From contig NZ_PVTJ01000009.1 in the NCBI RefSeq assembly GCF_003002955.1, forward strand, positions 1 to 64,000: a stretch of DNA of 64,000 nt, given 5' to 3'. The stretch comes from Glycomyces artemisiae (GTDB taxonomy: Bacteria; Actinomycetota; Actinomycetes; Mycobacteriales; Micromonosporaceae). A model generated the notes under the pieces. That model saw only the letters and a program-made list of their open reading frames with translations. It was not told the DNA's origin and made no database searches. Position numbers and translations under genes: made by a program. Below, piece after piece: positions 48,271-55,112 of the stretch. How positions within the stretch are numbered: position 1 is the first letter of the stretch; each line of letters opens with the position of its first letter.

Positions 48271-49809
48271 ATGCCGATCTCCCCCAACGCGGTGCTCGCG
48301 ATCTATGCCCGCATCACCATTGACAGGTTCGGGCGCAGAGAAGGCGTCGAAGTCCAGGAACGCTACGGCCGCGGCTACGGGGCCGACGTCTTCCCGGACC
48401 TGCCGATCGAGGTCTTCGCCGACAACAACATCACCGCCGCCGACCCCAACGTGGAGCGTCCCGAGTTCGAGCGGCTCCGGCGCTGGCTCAAGGACGGCAT
48501 GATCGCCCAGATCTGGAGCATCGAGCAGTTTCGGCTCGTCCGCCAGGAACTTGAGTGGTTCCGATTCGCCGTCGAGCTCGACGCCGCCGGCATCACCGAG
48601 ATCCACACCCGCCGAGAGGGCATCATCCGCGTCGACGACGACGTCGCCAGCATCCGCGCCGTCCTCGGCGCCGGCGAGGTCCGCCGGGTCAAGAAGCGCG
48701 TCAACGACCGCAACCTGGACAACGCCATGCGCGGACTCCCGCCCGGGAGCGTCCCATTCGGGTACCGGCACCACCGGCCCCCGGTCGGGACCCGGACCTA
48801 TGCGATCGTGCCCGAGCAGGCTGAGGCGCTGCAATGGGCGGCCGACATGATCCTCAACTGCGGGTGGAGCACCGAGCGTTGCGCGCAGGAGCTGCGTTCG
48901 CGCGGGATGCACGGGCCCAAGCGGCGCAAGGTCATCGACCCCGAAACGAAGGAGCCGGTCATCGACCTCGCCACCGGGGAGCCGGTAACCCGGCCATCGA
49001 AGCTGACCGCGCAGATGCTCAGGAACGCTCTGATCAGCCCGTCGATCGCGGGTCTGCGCGTCTACAGGAAGGAAATCGTCGGGAAGGGCAACTGGGAGGC
49101 GATCCTTTCCGAAGAGACCCGCCAACGCTTGTGCGCGCACTTCAACGCACCACGGGACGTGCTCATGCCCAACGGCCGGATGTACCCGGTCGCACCGATG
49201 GACCGCACCGGGCGGACCAGGCGCCGCTACCTGCTGACCGGCGGCATGGCCGTATGCGGCGTCTGCAATGCCCGGCTGGTAGCGAGCCTGAAGCAGAAGA
49301 AGGGCAAGGAGTCGATCCCGTACTACTCGTGCCACCCGAAGGTCGGCGGCAGAGGGTGCGTGGGTATCGACGGGACCAAGCTTGAGGAGTACGTCGTGGA
49401 GCAGATGTTCGAGGAGCTCGCCAAGCCGGGCCGCCTGGACGCGTTCCTGCGCGACGACCACGCTGACCGGCGAAAAGAACTCGCCGACGAGCTGAGCACG
49501 ATCGAGAACCGCCGGACCGAGCTCGCCCAGATGTGGGGCGCACGGGAACTCGGCACCGAGGAGTGGCGGATCATGAAGCGGGGGCTCGACGAGGACGAGG
49601 TGCGCCTGCGCTCAGAGCTTGCGATGACGCCTCCGCCGCCGGATGGGTTCGACGCGGCCGCGCTCAAGGACCCGCGCGCCTGGGGTTCGATGGAGCTGCT
49701 GGAGCAGCGCGCGTTCCTGGAGTTGTTCGTCAAATCCGTGACCGTGAAGCGCGCGACGCCCCCGTACGGCCGGTTCGAGCCGGAGCGGATCGCGATCGAA
49801 TGGATCTGA
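48271..49809 (+). CDS. large serine-recombinase family protein with altered active site
   Basis: A 512-residue protein with the resolvase fold (1-145), a recombinase domain (about 160-270), a zinc ribbon with CGVC and a later YSC-GGRGC pair (about 325-365) and a coiled coil (390-440), as in element integrases. Residues that do the chemistry differ: the usual Y-x-R-x-S is YARIT (Arg14 kept, Ser replaced by Thr16), and the D-R-L-x-R motif reads EQFRL (85-89), so both Arg are gone. Gln29 in GVEVQE is kept. It may be inactive, use Thr, or have another role. Confidence 0.85.
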   Translation: MPISPNAVLAIYARITIDRFGRREGVEVQERYGRGYGADVFPDLPIEVFADNNITAADPNVERPEFERLRRWLKDGMIAQIWSIEQFRLVRQELEWFRFAVELDAAGITEIHTRREGIIRVDDDVASIRAVLGAGEVRRVKKRVNDRNLDNAMRGLPPGSVPFGYRHHRPPVGTRTYAIVPEQAEALQWAADMILNCGWSTERCAQELRSRGMHGPKRRKVIDPETKEPVIDLATGEPVTRPSKLTAQMLRNALISPSIAGLRVYRKEIVGKGNWEAILSEETRQRLCAHFNAPRDVLMPNGRMYPVAPMDRTGRTRRRYLLTGGMAVCGVCNARLVASLKQKKGKESIPYYSCHPKVGGRGCVGIDGTKLEEYVVEQMFEELAKPGRLDAFLRDDHADRRKELADELSTIENRRTELAQMWGARELGTEEWRIMKRGLDEDEVRLRSELAMTPPPPDGFDAAALKDPRAWGSMELLEQRAFLELFVKSVTVKRATPPYGRFEPERIAIEWI

Positions 49810-49812
49810 CAA

Positions 49813-49841
49813 CCGCCGCCCGGCGAAACGCCGGGCGGCGG
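49813..49841 (+). terminator. terminator after recombinase gene
   Basis: A perfect 13-bp stem (49813-49825 with 49829-49841) with loop AAA, 3 nt after the recombinase stop. Confidence 0.85.
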
Positions 49842-50213
49842 CCCTGTTCCCAGTCTTTCAACTGGTACCCGTCTCTCACTGTCCTCGCTGGTAACGCTAC
49901 CTGTCATCAACCGAACGGCCGCGGGTTACGTCCACTTAGCGGGGAAAAGGAGCGGCCCGGGGGACTGAACCCCCAGTTGACCCCGGGCCGCTCTGCCCTC
50001 GCCGTGCGCTTCGGCTCGGGCGCCTGGGAGGGGTTCCCCAGACATGTCATGCAAGATCATCTTCGGTGGGTATGACACCCGGTCGAGTGACAGGCCGGGC
50101 GCGGCCGCCGAAGCCCACCAGTAGCCGCGCCCGGGCTGGGGGTGGGCCGCCGCCAATGCCCGGAAGCGGCGGCCCACCGAAGGCGCGCGGGGCCAAGAGA
50201 TGCGGCCCCGCGC
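49842..50213. other. hairpin-rich region of the element
   Basis: Three further strong inverted repeats follow the recombinase terminator: 49950-49962 with 49981-49993 (13 bp, 18-nt loop that itself contains GGGGG/CCCCC), 50141-50153 with 50166-50178 (13 bp, 12-nt loop), and 50185-50194 with 50204-50213 (10 bp, 9-nt loop). They could end the leftward operon, or be single-strand DNA structures used in element replication or transfer. The first 200 nt have no convincing gene. Confidence 0.5.
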
Positions 50214-50580
50214 CGGGGGAGGGCGGCTCAGAGGCCCTCGTACCGCCAGACGGCGCCAGCCAGGCCGTCCGCGGTCGGCGGCCCGTCGGGAGGACGACGC
50301 CGCGACTGCCGCGCAAGGGCGGCAACGATCTGGCCGCGGCGTTTACCCCGCCACGGCCAGACGTCACGGGCGCGGTCCCCACGCGAACGGCGACTCCGCG
50401 CCCGCGCCCGAGTTTGAGGTGGCCGCAGCCGGTCCGGGGATGAACCGCTGCGGCCTGCTCCGGGAGAGAATCACTACCCGAAGTCTGAGAGGGTCGCCAC
50501 GCGAGTGCGCCGCGCGACGGCCCAGGGACGGACCGCCGCGCCAGCAGGGCGGCCCTGTCGGGAAAGCGCAGGACGGTCAT
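50047..50580 (-). CDS. hypothetical protein, doubtful sixth gene of leftward operon
   Basis: ATG 50580 overlaps the stop of the preceding gene by 4 nt (ATGA), like every other junction of this operon. The first 30 codons look coding (MTVLRFPDRAALLARRSVPG, high GC at third positions), but after that third-position bias falls, the protein becomes Pro/Gly/Arg-rich, and two hairpins lie inside. It may be a short or decayed gene, or chance. Confidence 0.3.
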   Translation of the reverse strand: MTVLRFPDRAALLARRSVPGPSRGALAWRPSQTSGSDSLPEQAAAVHPRTGCGHLKLGRGRGVAVRVGTAPVTSGRGGVNAAARSLPPLRGSRGVVLPTGRRPRTAWLAPSGGTRASEPPSPGAGPHLLAPRAFGGPPLPGIGGGPPPARARLLVGFGGRARPVTRPGVIPTEDDLA

Positions 50581-50882
50581 ACGGTGCCCCACCTGATCGA
50601 GAGCGCCTTGATCGCCTCGCGCTCTTGGGTGTCGAGCCAGTCCTCCGCGTACGCCTCCTTGGCCTTGTCGGTCCAGACCACCGCAGCGTCGTCAGTGCCG
50701 CCGCCCGAGAGCGTCCCGGCGTCTATGTGGCCCCCGTCGTGCCGGAAGCGCAACAGCGCATCGCGGCGCTCCCGGCGCCCCCACACCTGCACGGTGATGA
50801 TCGCGTCCGCGGGGCCGGTCCTCCACGTAGCCATGAAGACCCGGCCGGGCGGGTCGGCGAGCTCCTCCACCACGGACGTCAT
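50577..50882 (-). CDS. hypothetical protein of element operon (E)
   Basis: A 101-residue protein, N-terminal beta-rich (GRVFMATWRTGPADAIITVQVWGRRERRDALLRF), then an acidic helical end (TDKAKEAYAEDWLDTQEREAIKALSIRWG). I do not recognise it. It overlaps the upstream gene by ATGA. Confidence 0.65.
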   Translation of the reverse strand: MTSVVEELADPPGRVFMATWRTGPADAIITVQVWGRRERRDALLRFRHDGGHIDAGTLSGGGTDDAAVVWTDKAKEAYAEDWLDTQEREAIKALSIRWGTV

Positions 50883-51130
50883 GCCGCCACCCGCAGCGCC
50901 TCGTCAAGGGCCGCAGAGAGCTCGTCGAGGTTGAGGTGCCGGTATGCCTGCGTGGGCATGAGGGCGCCGAGGCCCGCCGTTGCCACGAGCGGGTCCCGCG
51001 CGTTCCCGGTGCCGCGCTCGTACACGTACGTGATCGTGCGGGAGTCACCCGGGTGGACGTGCCCAAGCACCGGGACGTCCACGACCCGCAGGTCCAGGCC
51101 ACACGCGGAGATTTCGACGGATCGGCTCAT
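50879..51130 (-). CDS. hypothetical protein of element operon (D)
   Basis: An 83-residue protein beginning MSRSVEISACGLDLRVVDVPVLGHVHPGDSRTITYVYERG and ending in a helix LDELSAALDEALRVAA. No family recognised. ATGA overlaps on both sides. Confidence 0.65.
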   Translation of the reverse strand: MSRSVEISACGLDLRVVDVPVLGHVHPGDSRTITYVYERGTGNARDPLVATAGLGALMPTQAYRHLNLDELSAALDEALRVAA

Positions 51131-51318
51131 ACCGACTCCAGGGTGACCGCGTCGATGACGGCGAACGGCTTGCGGTGCTCCGCTTCGTACCTATCGAGGC
51201 AGCCGAGCCTGCGGGCGATGTACCACTCCCGGGACCGCCGCGGGTACTCCGGCGGGACCTCTTCCTCCAGACGAGCCGGGGCGTCCGCGCCGCGCCGACG
51301 TGCGGCCTGGCCGCTCAC
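51127..51318 (-). CDS. hypothetical protein of element operon (C)
   Basis: A 63-residue basic protein starting at GTG 51318, which overlaps the upstream stop (GTGA). Central EEEVPPEYPRRSREWYIARRLGCLDRYEAEHRKPF. No family recognised. A longer frame to 51372 would overlap the upstream gene and is not favoured. Confidence 0.6.
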   Translation of the reverse strand: MSGQAARRRGADAPARLEEEVPPEYPRRSREWYIARRLGCLDRYEAEHRKPFAVIDAVTLESV

Positions 51319-51629
51319 CGGACACCCCGCGTGAGTTTCTCGATCGCGACGGCCAGCTGCCCGGCGACCCACTCCTCCCCATAGGCGCGGACGGCAGCTG
51401 GAGAGGGGGTGATCTCCTCGTCCGGGCTACCGAGCTTGGCGATCGTCCCGACCACGATGCTGTTGACGATGCGGACCTCGCCACCGGTCCGGCGGGTTGC
51501 GTTGGCGCGGCACCACAGTTCGACGATCTCCGGTCGGCCCGTGGGGGACTCAGCAGGCCACTCGGTCTCGATGTCCAGGTCCTCGGGGGCCGAGGTGACC
51601 TCCGCAGTGGCAGGCGTTGCGGGGCTCAT
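51315..51629 (-). CDS. hypothetical protein of element operon (B)
   Basis: A 104-residue acidic protein from ATG 51629 (ATGA overlap with upstream stop). The second half is helical (AAVRAYGEEWVAGQLAVAIEKLTRG). It contains ELWCRANATRRTGGEVRIVNSIVVGTIAKLG. No family recognised; its end resembles the end of protein A (EEWVAGQLA versus VGQGWVDRVAEEID) only in spirit. Confidence 0.65.
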   Translation of the reverse strand: MSPATPATAEVTSAPEDLDIETEWPAESPTGRPEIVELWCRANATRRTGGEVRIVNSIVVGTIAKLGSPDEEITPSPAAVRAYGEEWVAGQLAVAIEKLTRGVR

Positions 51630-51916
51630 CGGGCGATCCACTCCGTCATCGCAGTGTCGATCTCCTCGGCGACCCGGTCGACCCAGCCCTGCCCCACGAG
51701 GTCGTGGCCGACCTCGTTCAGGACCGCGACGTACGCGCCGTCGACGAGATCCACGTTCCCGGCATCCCGGGGCCCGTCACCCCAGTACGTGTCGACCACC
51801 AGGCCCGCGGCGCCGGCCCCGGCGGGCACGAGGGTGATCCTGGTCGAGTCGCGCTGCCACACCTTGATGGGCGCTTGCGGCTCCGATGGTCGTGCTTCTA
51901 CGCTGTTCTTGTGCAT
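51626..51916 (-). CDS. hypothetical protein, first gene of element operon (A)
   Basis: A 96-residue protein from ATG 51916, with AGGG about 10 nt upstream. IKVWQRDSTRITLVPAGAGAAGLVVDTYWGDGPRDAGNVDLVDGAYVAVLNEVGHDLVG suggests a compact beta sheet followed by a C-terminal helix. Not recognised. The operon's promoter must lie between this gene and the 40-bp palindrome. Confidence 0.65.
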   Translation of the reverse strand: MHKNSVEARPSEPQAPIKVWQRDSTRITLVPAGAGAAGLVVDTYWGDGPRDAGNVDLVDGAYVAVLNEVGHDLVGQGWVDRVAEEIDTAMTEWIAR

Positions 51917-52078
51917 GAGAGGCCCTAACTCTCGTGTGCCATGGGAGCCCCGCCGGCCTCTGTCCGGCGGGGCTTCGGGCATTCGCAACTTGCGTGGTAC
52001 GCGAAGCCCGCCCAGCACACGACGGCGCTGGCCCACTTCTGACGGTAGGAGCCGATGACGCGGTCTGGGAAGAGGAAT

Positions 52079-52118
52079 CGCCCTGGACATTTTGTCCCGG
52101 GACAAAATGTCCAGGGCG
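52079..52118. promoter_or_regulatory. 40-bp perfect palindrome between divergent operons
   Basis: Left arm CGCCCTGGACATTTTGTCCC (52079-52098) is followed without spacer by its exact complement (52099-52118). Each half contains its own repeat, GGACA-TTT-TGTCC, so two dyads lie side by side. It sits in the gap between the leftward unknown operon (51916) and the rightward XRE gene (52158). Most likely the operator of the XRE protein, but its length and lack of a loop would also fit a nicking or recombination site. Confidence 0.8.
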
Positions 52119-52157
52119 CTGGTTCCATCTGAGGCGCCGCGGTGCGACACTCTCCTC

Positions 52158-53003
52158 ATGAGCACCACCATGACGCGGCCCACGGTGTCCCGGCGCCGGA
52201 TGGGCATCCGGCTTCAACGTCGACGCCAGGAGATCGGCCTGTCCGAGAGAGAGGTCGCCGAGCTTCTGGGCTACACGTACAAGTCGATCCAGCGGATCGA
52301 AAAAGGCACCCAGGGCACGAAGCAGACCACCATCGAGAAGTTCATCGAGCACTACAAGATCCCCGGCGACGAAGCCAGCTACCTCCTGGGCCTCCGTGTC
52401 CGCGGCGCCGAGCGCGGCTGGTGGGAGGACTACATCGACAAGGGCACCAAGGAAGGTACGAGGCCGGACTTCCCGATGTTCCTGGAGTACGAGCAGATCG
52501 CGACCCTCATCCGCTGCTACGAGGCGGAACTCGTCCCCGGACTCCTCCAGACCATCGAGTACCTCCGCTGGCTCCAGCGGGTGCAGCTGCCGATCCCGCA
52601 CGAGGTCGCCGAGAAGGTCGGGCTGCTGCGCGAGCGCCGTCAGGCGCTGTTCGCGAACCGGACCGACATGCCGCAGATGCAGTTCCTCCTCGGCGAGTCG
52701 GTGATCCGGACCCTGATGCAGCTGCCCGCGGAGGTCCGCGACGGCCAGCTGGCGCGGCTGACCGACACGGCGCGGATGGCCGGGGTTGAGATCAGAGTGG
52801 TCATGCAGCTGCACCCGCTCGCCGCGGGGAACTGCGTGATCCTCAACGATCCCGAGGATTTCCCGCCGATCGTCTACACCGACCACCTGGATGGGTGCCG
52901 GTACTTGGAGGACGCGGACGTAACGTCTAGGTACGAGTTCGCGTTCTCGCGGACTTGGGAAATGTCCGTTTCGATTGAGGAGTACCTGAATGAGCACGTC
53001 TAG
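52158..53003 (+). CDS. XRE-family regulator with Scr1-like (DUF5753) domain
   Basis: A 281-residue protein. Residues 10-70 are a lambda-repressor-like HTH (IRLQRRRQEIGLSEREVAELLGYTYKSIQRIEKG). The remainder is the DUF5753/Scr1 domain, with YEAELVPGLLQTIEYLRWL, RRQALFANR, LGESVIRTLM and YTDHLDGCRYLEDADVTSRYEFAF, found only with DUF397 partners in actinobacteria. Overlaps the DUF397 gene. Probably controls itself and the divergent operon through the palindrome at 52079. Confidence 0.93.
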   Translation: MSTTMTRPTVSRRRMGIRLQRRRQEIGLSEREVAELLGYTYKSIQRIEKGTQGTKQTTIEKFIEHYKIPGDEASYLLGLRVRGAERGWWEDYIDKGTKEGTRPDFPMFLEYEQIATLIRCYEAELVPGLLQTIEYLRWLQRVQLPIPHEVAEKVGLLRERRQALFANRTDMPQMQFLLGESVIRTLMQLPAEVRDGQLARLTDTARMAGVEIRVVMQLHPLAAGNCVILNDPEDFPPIVYTDHLDGCRYLEDADVTSRYEFAFSRTWEMSVSIEEYLNEHV

Positions 53004-53169
53004 GCCATGGCGTAAGTCGAGTCGTAGCCAGGGCAACGGCGGCAACTGCGTCGAGGCGCGGCCGGGAGCCGGGGGGTTCCAGGTGCGCGACTCGAAGCTC
53101 GGCGACGACTCGCCGATCCTCGGGCTCGCCGTGGGCGACTTCGAGAGTTTGCTGCGCGCCGCCCGCTGA
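52990..53169 (+). CDS. DUF397 domain protein
   Basis: A 59-residue protein, MSTSRPWRKSSRSQGNGGNCVEARP then VRDSKLGDDSPILGLAVGDFESLLRAAR. The W-RKSS-S...NCVEV...VRDSK pattern is diagnostic for DUF397. ATG 52990 lies inside the end of the XRE gene (14 nt overlap), so the pair is co-translated. These pairs act like antitoxin/regulator couples of the Scr1/Scr2 or BldB-linked type. Confidence 0.93.
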   Translation: MSTSRPWRKSSRSQGNGGNCVEARPGAGGFQVRDSKLGDDSPILGLAVGDFESLLRAAR

Positions 53170-53233
53170 CCTTCCGGCGCCCCCGGCAGGATCATACGAA
53201 CGACGGCAACAACCACGCATTAGCACCCAGAGT

Positions 53234-53268
53234 AGCCGGGTCGGCCCCATGGTGGGGCCGACCCGGCT
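53234..53268 (+). terminator. terminator after DUF397 gene
   Basis: A perfect 16-bp stem (53234-53249 with 53253-53268) with a 3-nt loop TGG, 64 nt after the DUF397 stop. Confidence 0.85.
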
Positions 53269-53481
53269 CATTCGTGCCCCCAGATCCACGACTGCGGAAG
53301 GGCCTTGACCGGCCCGCGAGCGGCGTGCATCATGGAGGGTGCGGCGTAACCGGTTTGAACCCGGCCCTCCTCGATGAGGGGCGTAGTTGGACGCGGCTCG
53401 ACCGACGAAGCAGTACCAGGGGATGCCCTGGGACCCTCCGCGACAGCAGCCAATAGGAGACATCCGCGCCGCACGTACGAA
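53269..53481. other. gap without recognisable gene
   Basis: About 210 nt between two terminators. Several short open frames exist but none has coding bias with a ribosome site. ACCGGTTTGAACCCGG near 53348-53363 resembles a tRNA T-arm, but C56 is missing and no acceptor or anticodon stem can be drawn. Confidence 0.4.
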
Positions 53482-53509
53482 GCCCCGCTCCCTGATGAGG
53501 GAGCGGGGC
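53482..53509 (-). terminator. terminator after excisionase-like gene
   Basis: A perfect 12-bp stem (53482-53493 with 53498-53509), loop GATG, about 45 nt downstream of the minus-strand gene at 53555-53767. Possibly bidirectional. Confidence 0.75.
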
Positions 53510-53554
53510 ATCTTGCTTGTTGAGGGCCTGTTCACGGGCGCCTTTGTGGGCATG

Positions 53555-53767
53555 TTACCGATCATCCTCGGTCGCGCCCTTGAGCATCTTCGCGTACTCC
53601 TCGACGTACTTCTTGACGAACGCCCACCCGCCGTTGCCGTCGATGCGGGTGCCGACGAGCTGACCGCGGTCGGCGAGGCGGTGGACGTACTGCTTGGAGT
53701 AGCCGAGGATCGCGGCGGCGCCGGGGATGGAGACAAGTTCGGGAAGTTCAGGGCTTGTTCGTGGCAT
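53555..53767 (-). CDS. excisionase-like HTH DNA-binding protein
   Basis: A 70-residue protein with a MerR-like/HTH_17 helix-turn-helix: LVSIPGAAAILGYSKQYVHRLADRGQLVGTRIDGNGGWAFVKKYVEEYAKML. Size, fold and place fit an Xis that directs the recombinase toward excision. ATG 53767 is 6 nt from a TAGGCT -10 box, so it is leaderless; its -35 lies in a palindrome shared in sequence with the divergent operon. Confidence 0.82.
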   Translation of the reverse strand: MPRTSPELPELVSIPGAAAILGYSKQYVHRLADRGQLVGTRIDGNGGWAFVKKYVEEYAKMLKGATEDDR

Positions 53768-53773
53768 GGGTTG

Positions 53774-53804
53774 AGCCTACTCCGATTAGTTGACCCGGGT
53801 CAAC
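53774..53804 (-). promoter_or_regulatory. xis-like gene promoter with palindromic operator
   Basis: Operator GTTGACCCGGGTCAAC (53789-53804) is a perfect 16-bp palindrome. On the minus strand its TTGACC is the -35, followed after 18 bp by TAGGCT (plus 53774-53779) and, 6 nt later, the ATG. Confidence 0.75.
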
Positions 53805-53855
53805 CTGGGGTCTCTCATACTTTCGGTCAATTGTTGCCCTGAACTGCATGTTCTA

Positions 53856-53885
53856 GTTGACCCGGGTCAACTCATGGGCTATGCT
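53856..53885 (+). promoter_or_regulatory. transfer operon promoter with palindromic operator
   Basis: Second copy of the palindrome (53856-53871; 18 bp with its flanks). TTGACC (53857-53862) is the -35, 17 bp later TATGCT (53880-53885) is the -10, leading into the gene at 53916. The two copies are 67 bp apart, centre to centre. Confidence 0.78.
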
Positions 53886-53915
53886 TATGTCATACCCCCC
53901 GAGAGGAGCCCCGAA

Positions 53916-54485
53916 ATGACCACCACCGCCACCACCGTCCTGGACTGGCAGAACACCCAGAGCGACACCTTCCAGACCGTCCACCAGGCCATCGACCGTC
54001 ACGGCCGCCGCTACGTGATCACCACCGCCCTTTCCATGGCTGGCGGCGAGCTCGTCTCCTGGCTGACGATCACTAGCACCGGCGACGACGGGACGCGGAC
54101 CACGCTCCACCAGGACCGCTACGCCACCACCCAGGGCTCCAAGGTCGCCGCGGCCGCGTGGTTCAAGCGCCACCCGCTCACCGAGGTCGAGTTCGCCGGC
54201 CCCGAGCACGTCGAGGGAGCCACTGGCACCGAGCACATTCAGGCCGCGATCCTCACCCTCATCAAGACGGGCACCTGGGCCTCGCTCGCCGGCCTCCGAG
54301 CGAAGTTCGGCACCGCGATCGCCCGGGACCGCATCGACCAGGCCCTGACCGACCTCGTCACCGCCCGCAAGATCATCCTCATCCCCGAGTCCAACCAGAA
54401 GACCCTCACCGACGCTGACTGGAACGCGGCCCTGTGGCTCGGCGGGGAGTACCGCCACCTCGCCGCCCTCCCCTCCATCCGCTAG
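53916..54485 (+). CDS. hypothetical protein, first gene of transfer operon
   Basis: A 189-residue protein from ATG 53916 behind GAGGAG. Residues 1-100 are beta-rich (RRYVITTALSMAGGELVSWLTITSTGDDGTRTTLHQDRYATTQGSKVAAAAWFKRHPL). The C-terminal 80 residues look like a winged helix (IQAAILTLIKTGTWASLAGLRAKFGTAIARDRIDQALTDLVTARKIIL). I do not recognise a family. Confidence 0.75.
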   Translation: MTTTATTVLDWQNTQSDTFQTVHQAIDRHGRRYVITTALSMAGGELVSWLTITSTGDDGTRTTLHQDRYATTQGSKVAAAAWFKRHPLTEVEFAGPEHVEGATGTEHIQAAILTLIKTGTWASLAGLRAKFGTAIARDRIDQALTDLVTARKIILIPESNQKTLTDADWNAALWLGGEYRHLAALPSIR

Positions 54486-54533
54486 CCAACCGGGCCCCGG
54501 GAGACCGGGGCCCACCACCGCCAAAGGAGCGCC

Positions 54534-54827
54534 ATGTTCACCCGCGACCAGGTCCCCGCCACTCTGCTCGACACCATCCCCGACACCGACACCGACATCC
54601 CCGCCCTCGTGGACGTGGTCACCGAAGCCGCCACCCGCTTCGCCGCCGAACGGAGCGCCGAGCAGGGACTCAACCCCGGCGCCAAGGCCGACGTCTTCTA
54701 CGGCACGTGCGAGGCCCTCTTCAACACCTACCTCGACCGGATCGCCGAACTCCACGGCGACGACCGCGCCGGGCGGCTCGCGGCCGCCCTGGACTCCTAC
54801 CTCGATCGCCTCGACGCCACCGCCTGA
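54534..54827 (+). CDS. hypothetical protein of transfer operon
   Basis: A 97-residue acidic helical protein, MFTRDQVPATLLDTIPDTDTDIPALVDVVTEAATRFAAERSAEQGLNPG, with YGTCEALFNTYLDRIAELHG. SD AAAGGAG upstream. No family recognised. Confidence 0.7.
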   Translation: MFTRDQVPATLLDTIPDTDTDIPALVDVVTEAATRFAAERSAEQGLNPGAKADVFYGTCEALFNTYLDRIAELHGDDRAGRLAAALDSYLDRLDATA

Positions 54828-54843
54828 CCTGAAGGGAACCACC

Positions 54844-55032
54844 ATGGTCAACCCGATCACTCCGACCCGGGACCAACTGATCGCGACCCGAGATGAGCTC
54901 CGCGCCCAATCCACACAGATCCGCCGCGGTAGCACCGACCTCGCCGGCAACGACTTGGAGGACGCACAGCGCCAGCACCGTCGGCTGATGACTCGAATCT
55001 CCGAGCTCAACGACGCGATCCGCAACCGGTAG
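54844..55032 (+). CDS. small coiled-coil protein of transfer operon
   Basis: A 62-residue protein, nearly all helix: TPTRDQLIATRDELRAQSTQI and NDLEDAQRQHRRLMTRISELNDAIRNR. 16 nt after the previous stop, with AAGGGAACC as ribosome site. No family recognised. Confidence 0.65.
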   Translation: MVNPITPTRDQLIATRDELRAQSTQIRRGSTDLAGNDLEDAQRQHRRLMTRISELNDAIRNR

Positions 55033-55112
55033 CGCCGGACCGGAGCACTCCAGGACCACCAAGAACCGCACGGCTCCGAGCATCCGGGGCCCACCCAACC
55101 AGAGAGGACGAC

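Noticed and set aside
50066..50443. Plus-strand Pro/Gly/Arg-rich frame
   Set aside because: Low complexity, no ribosome site, contains two hairpins, and is opposite to the leftward operon.
53330..53375. Possible tRNA (ACCGGTTTGAACCCGG resembles a T-arm)
   Set aside because: C56 of the T-loop is replaced by T, and no acceptor, D or anticodon stem can be built around it.
53790..53915. Upstream extension of the first transfer-operon gene
   Set aside because: The frame is open to 53790 but would run through the promoter and operator; ATG 53916 has a GAGGAG ribosome site.
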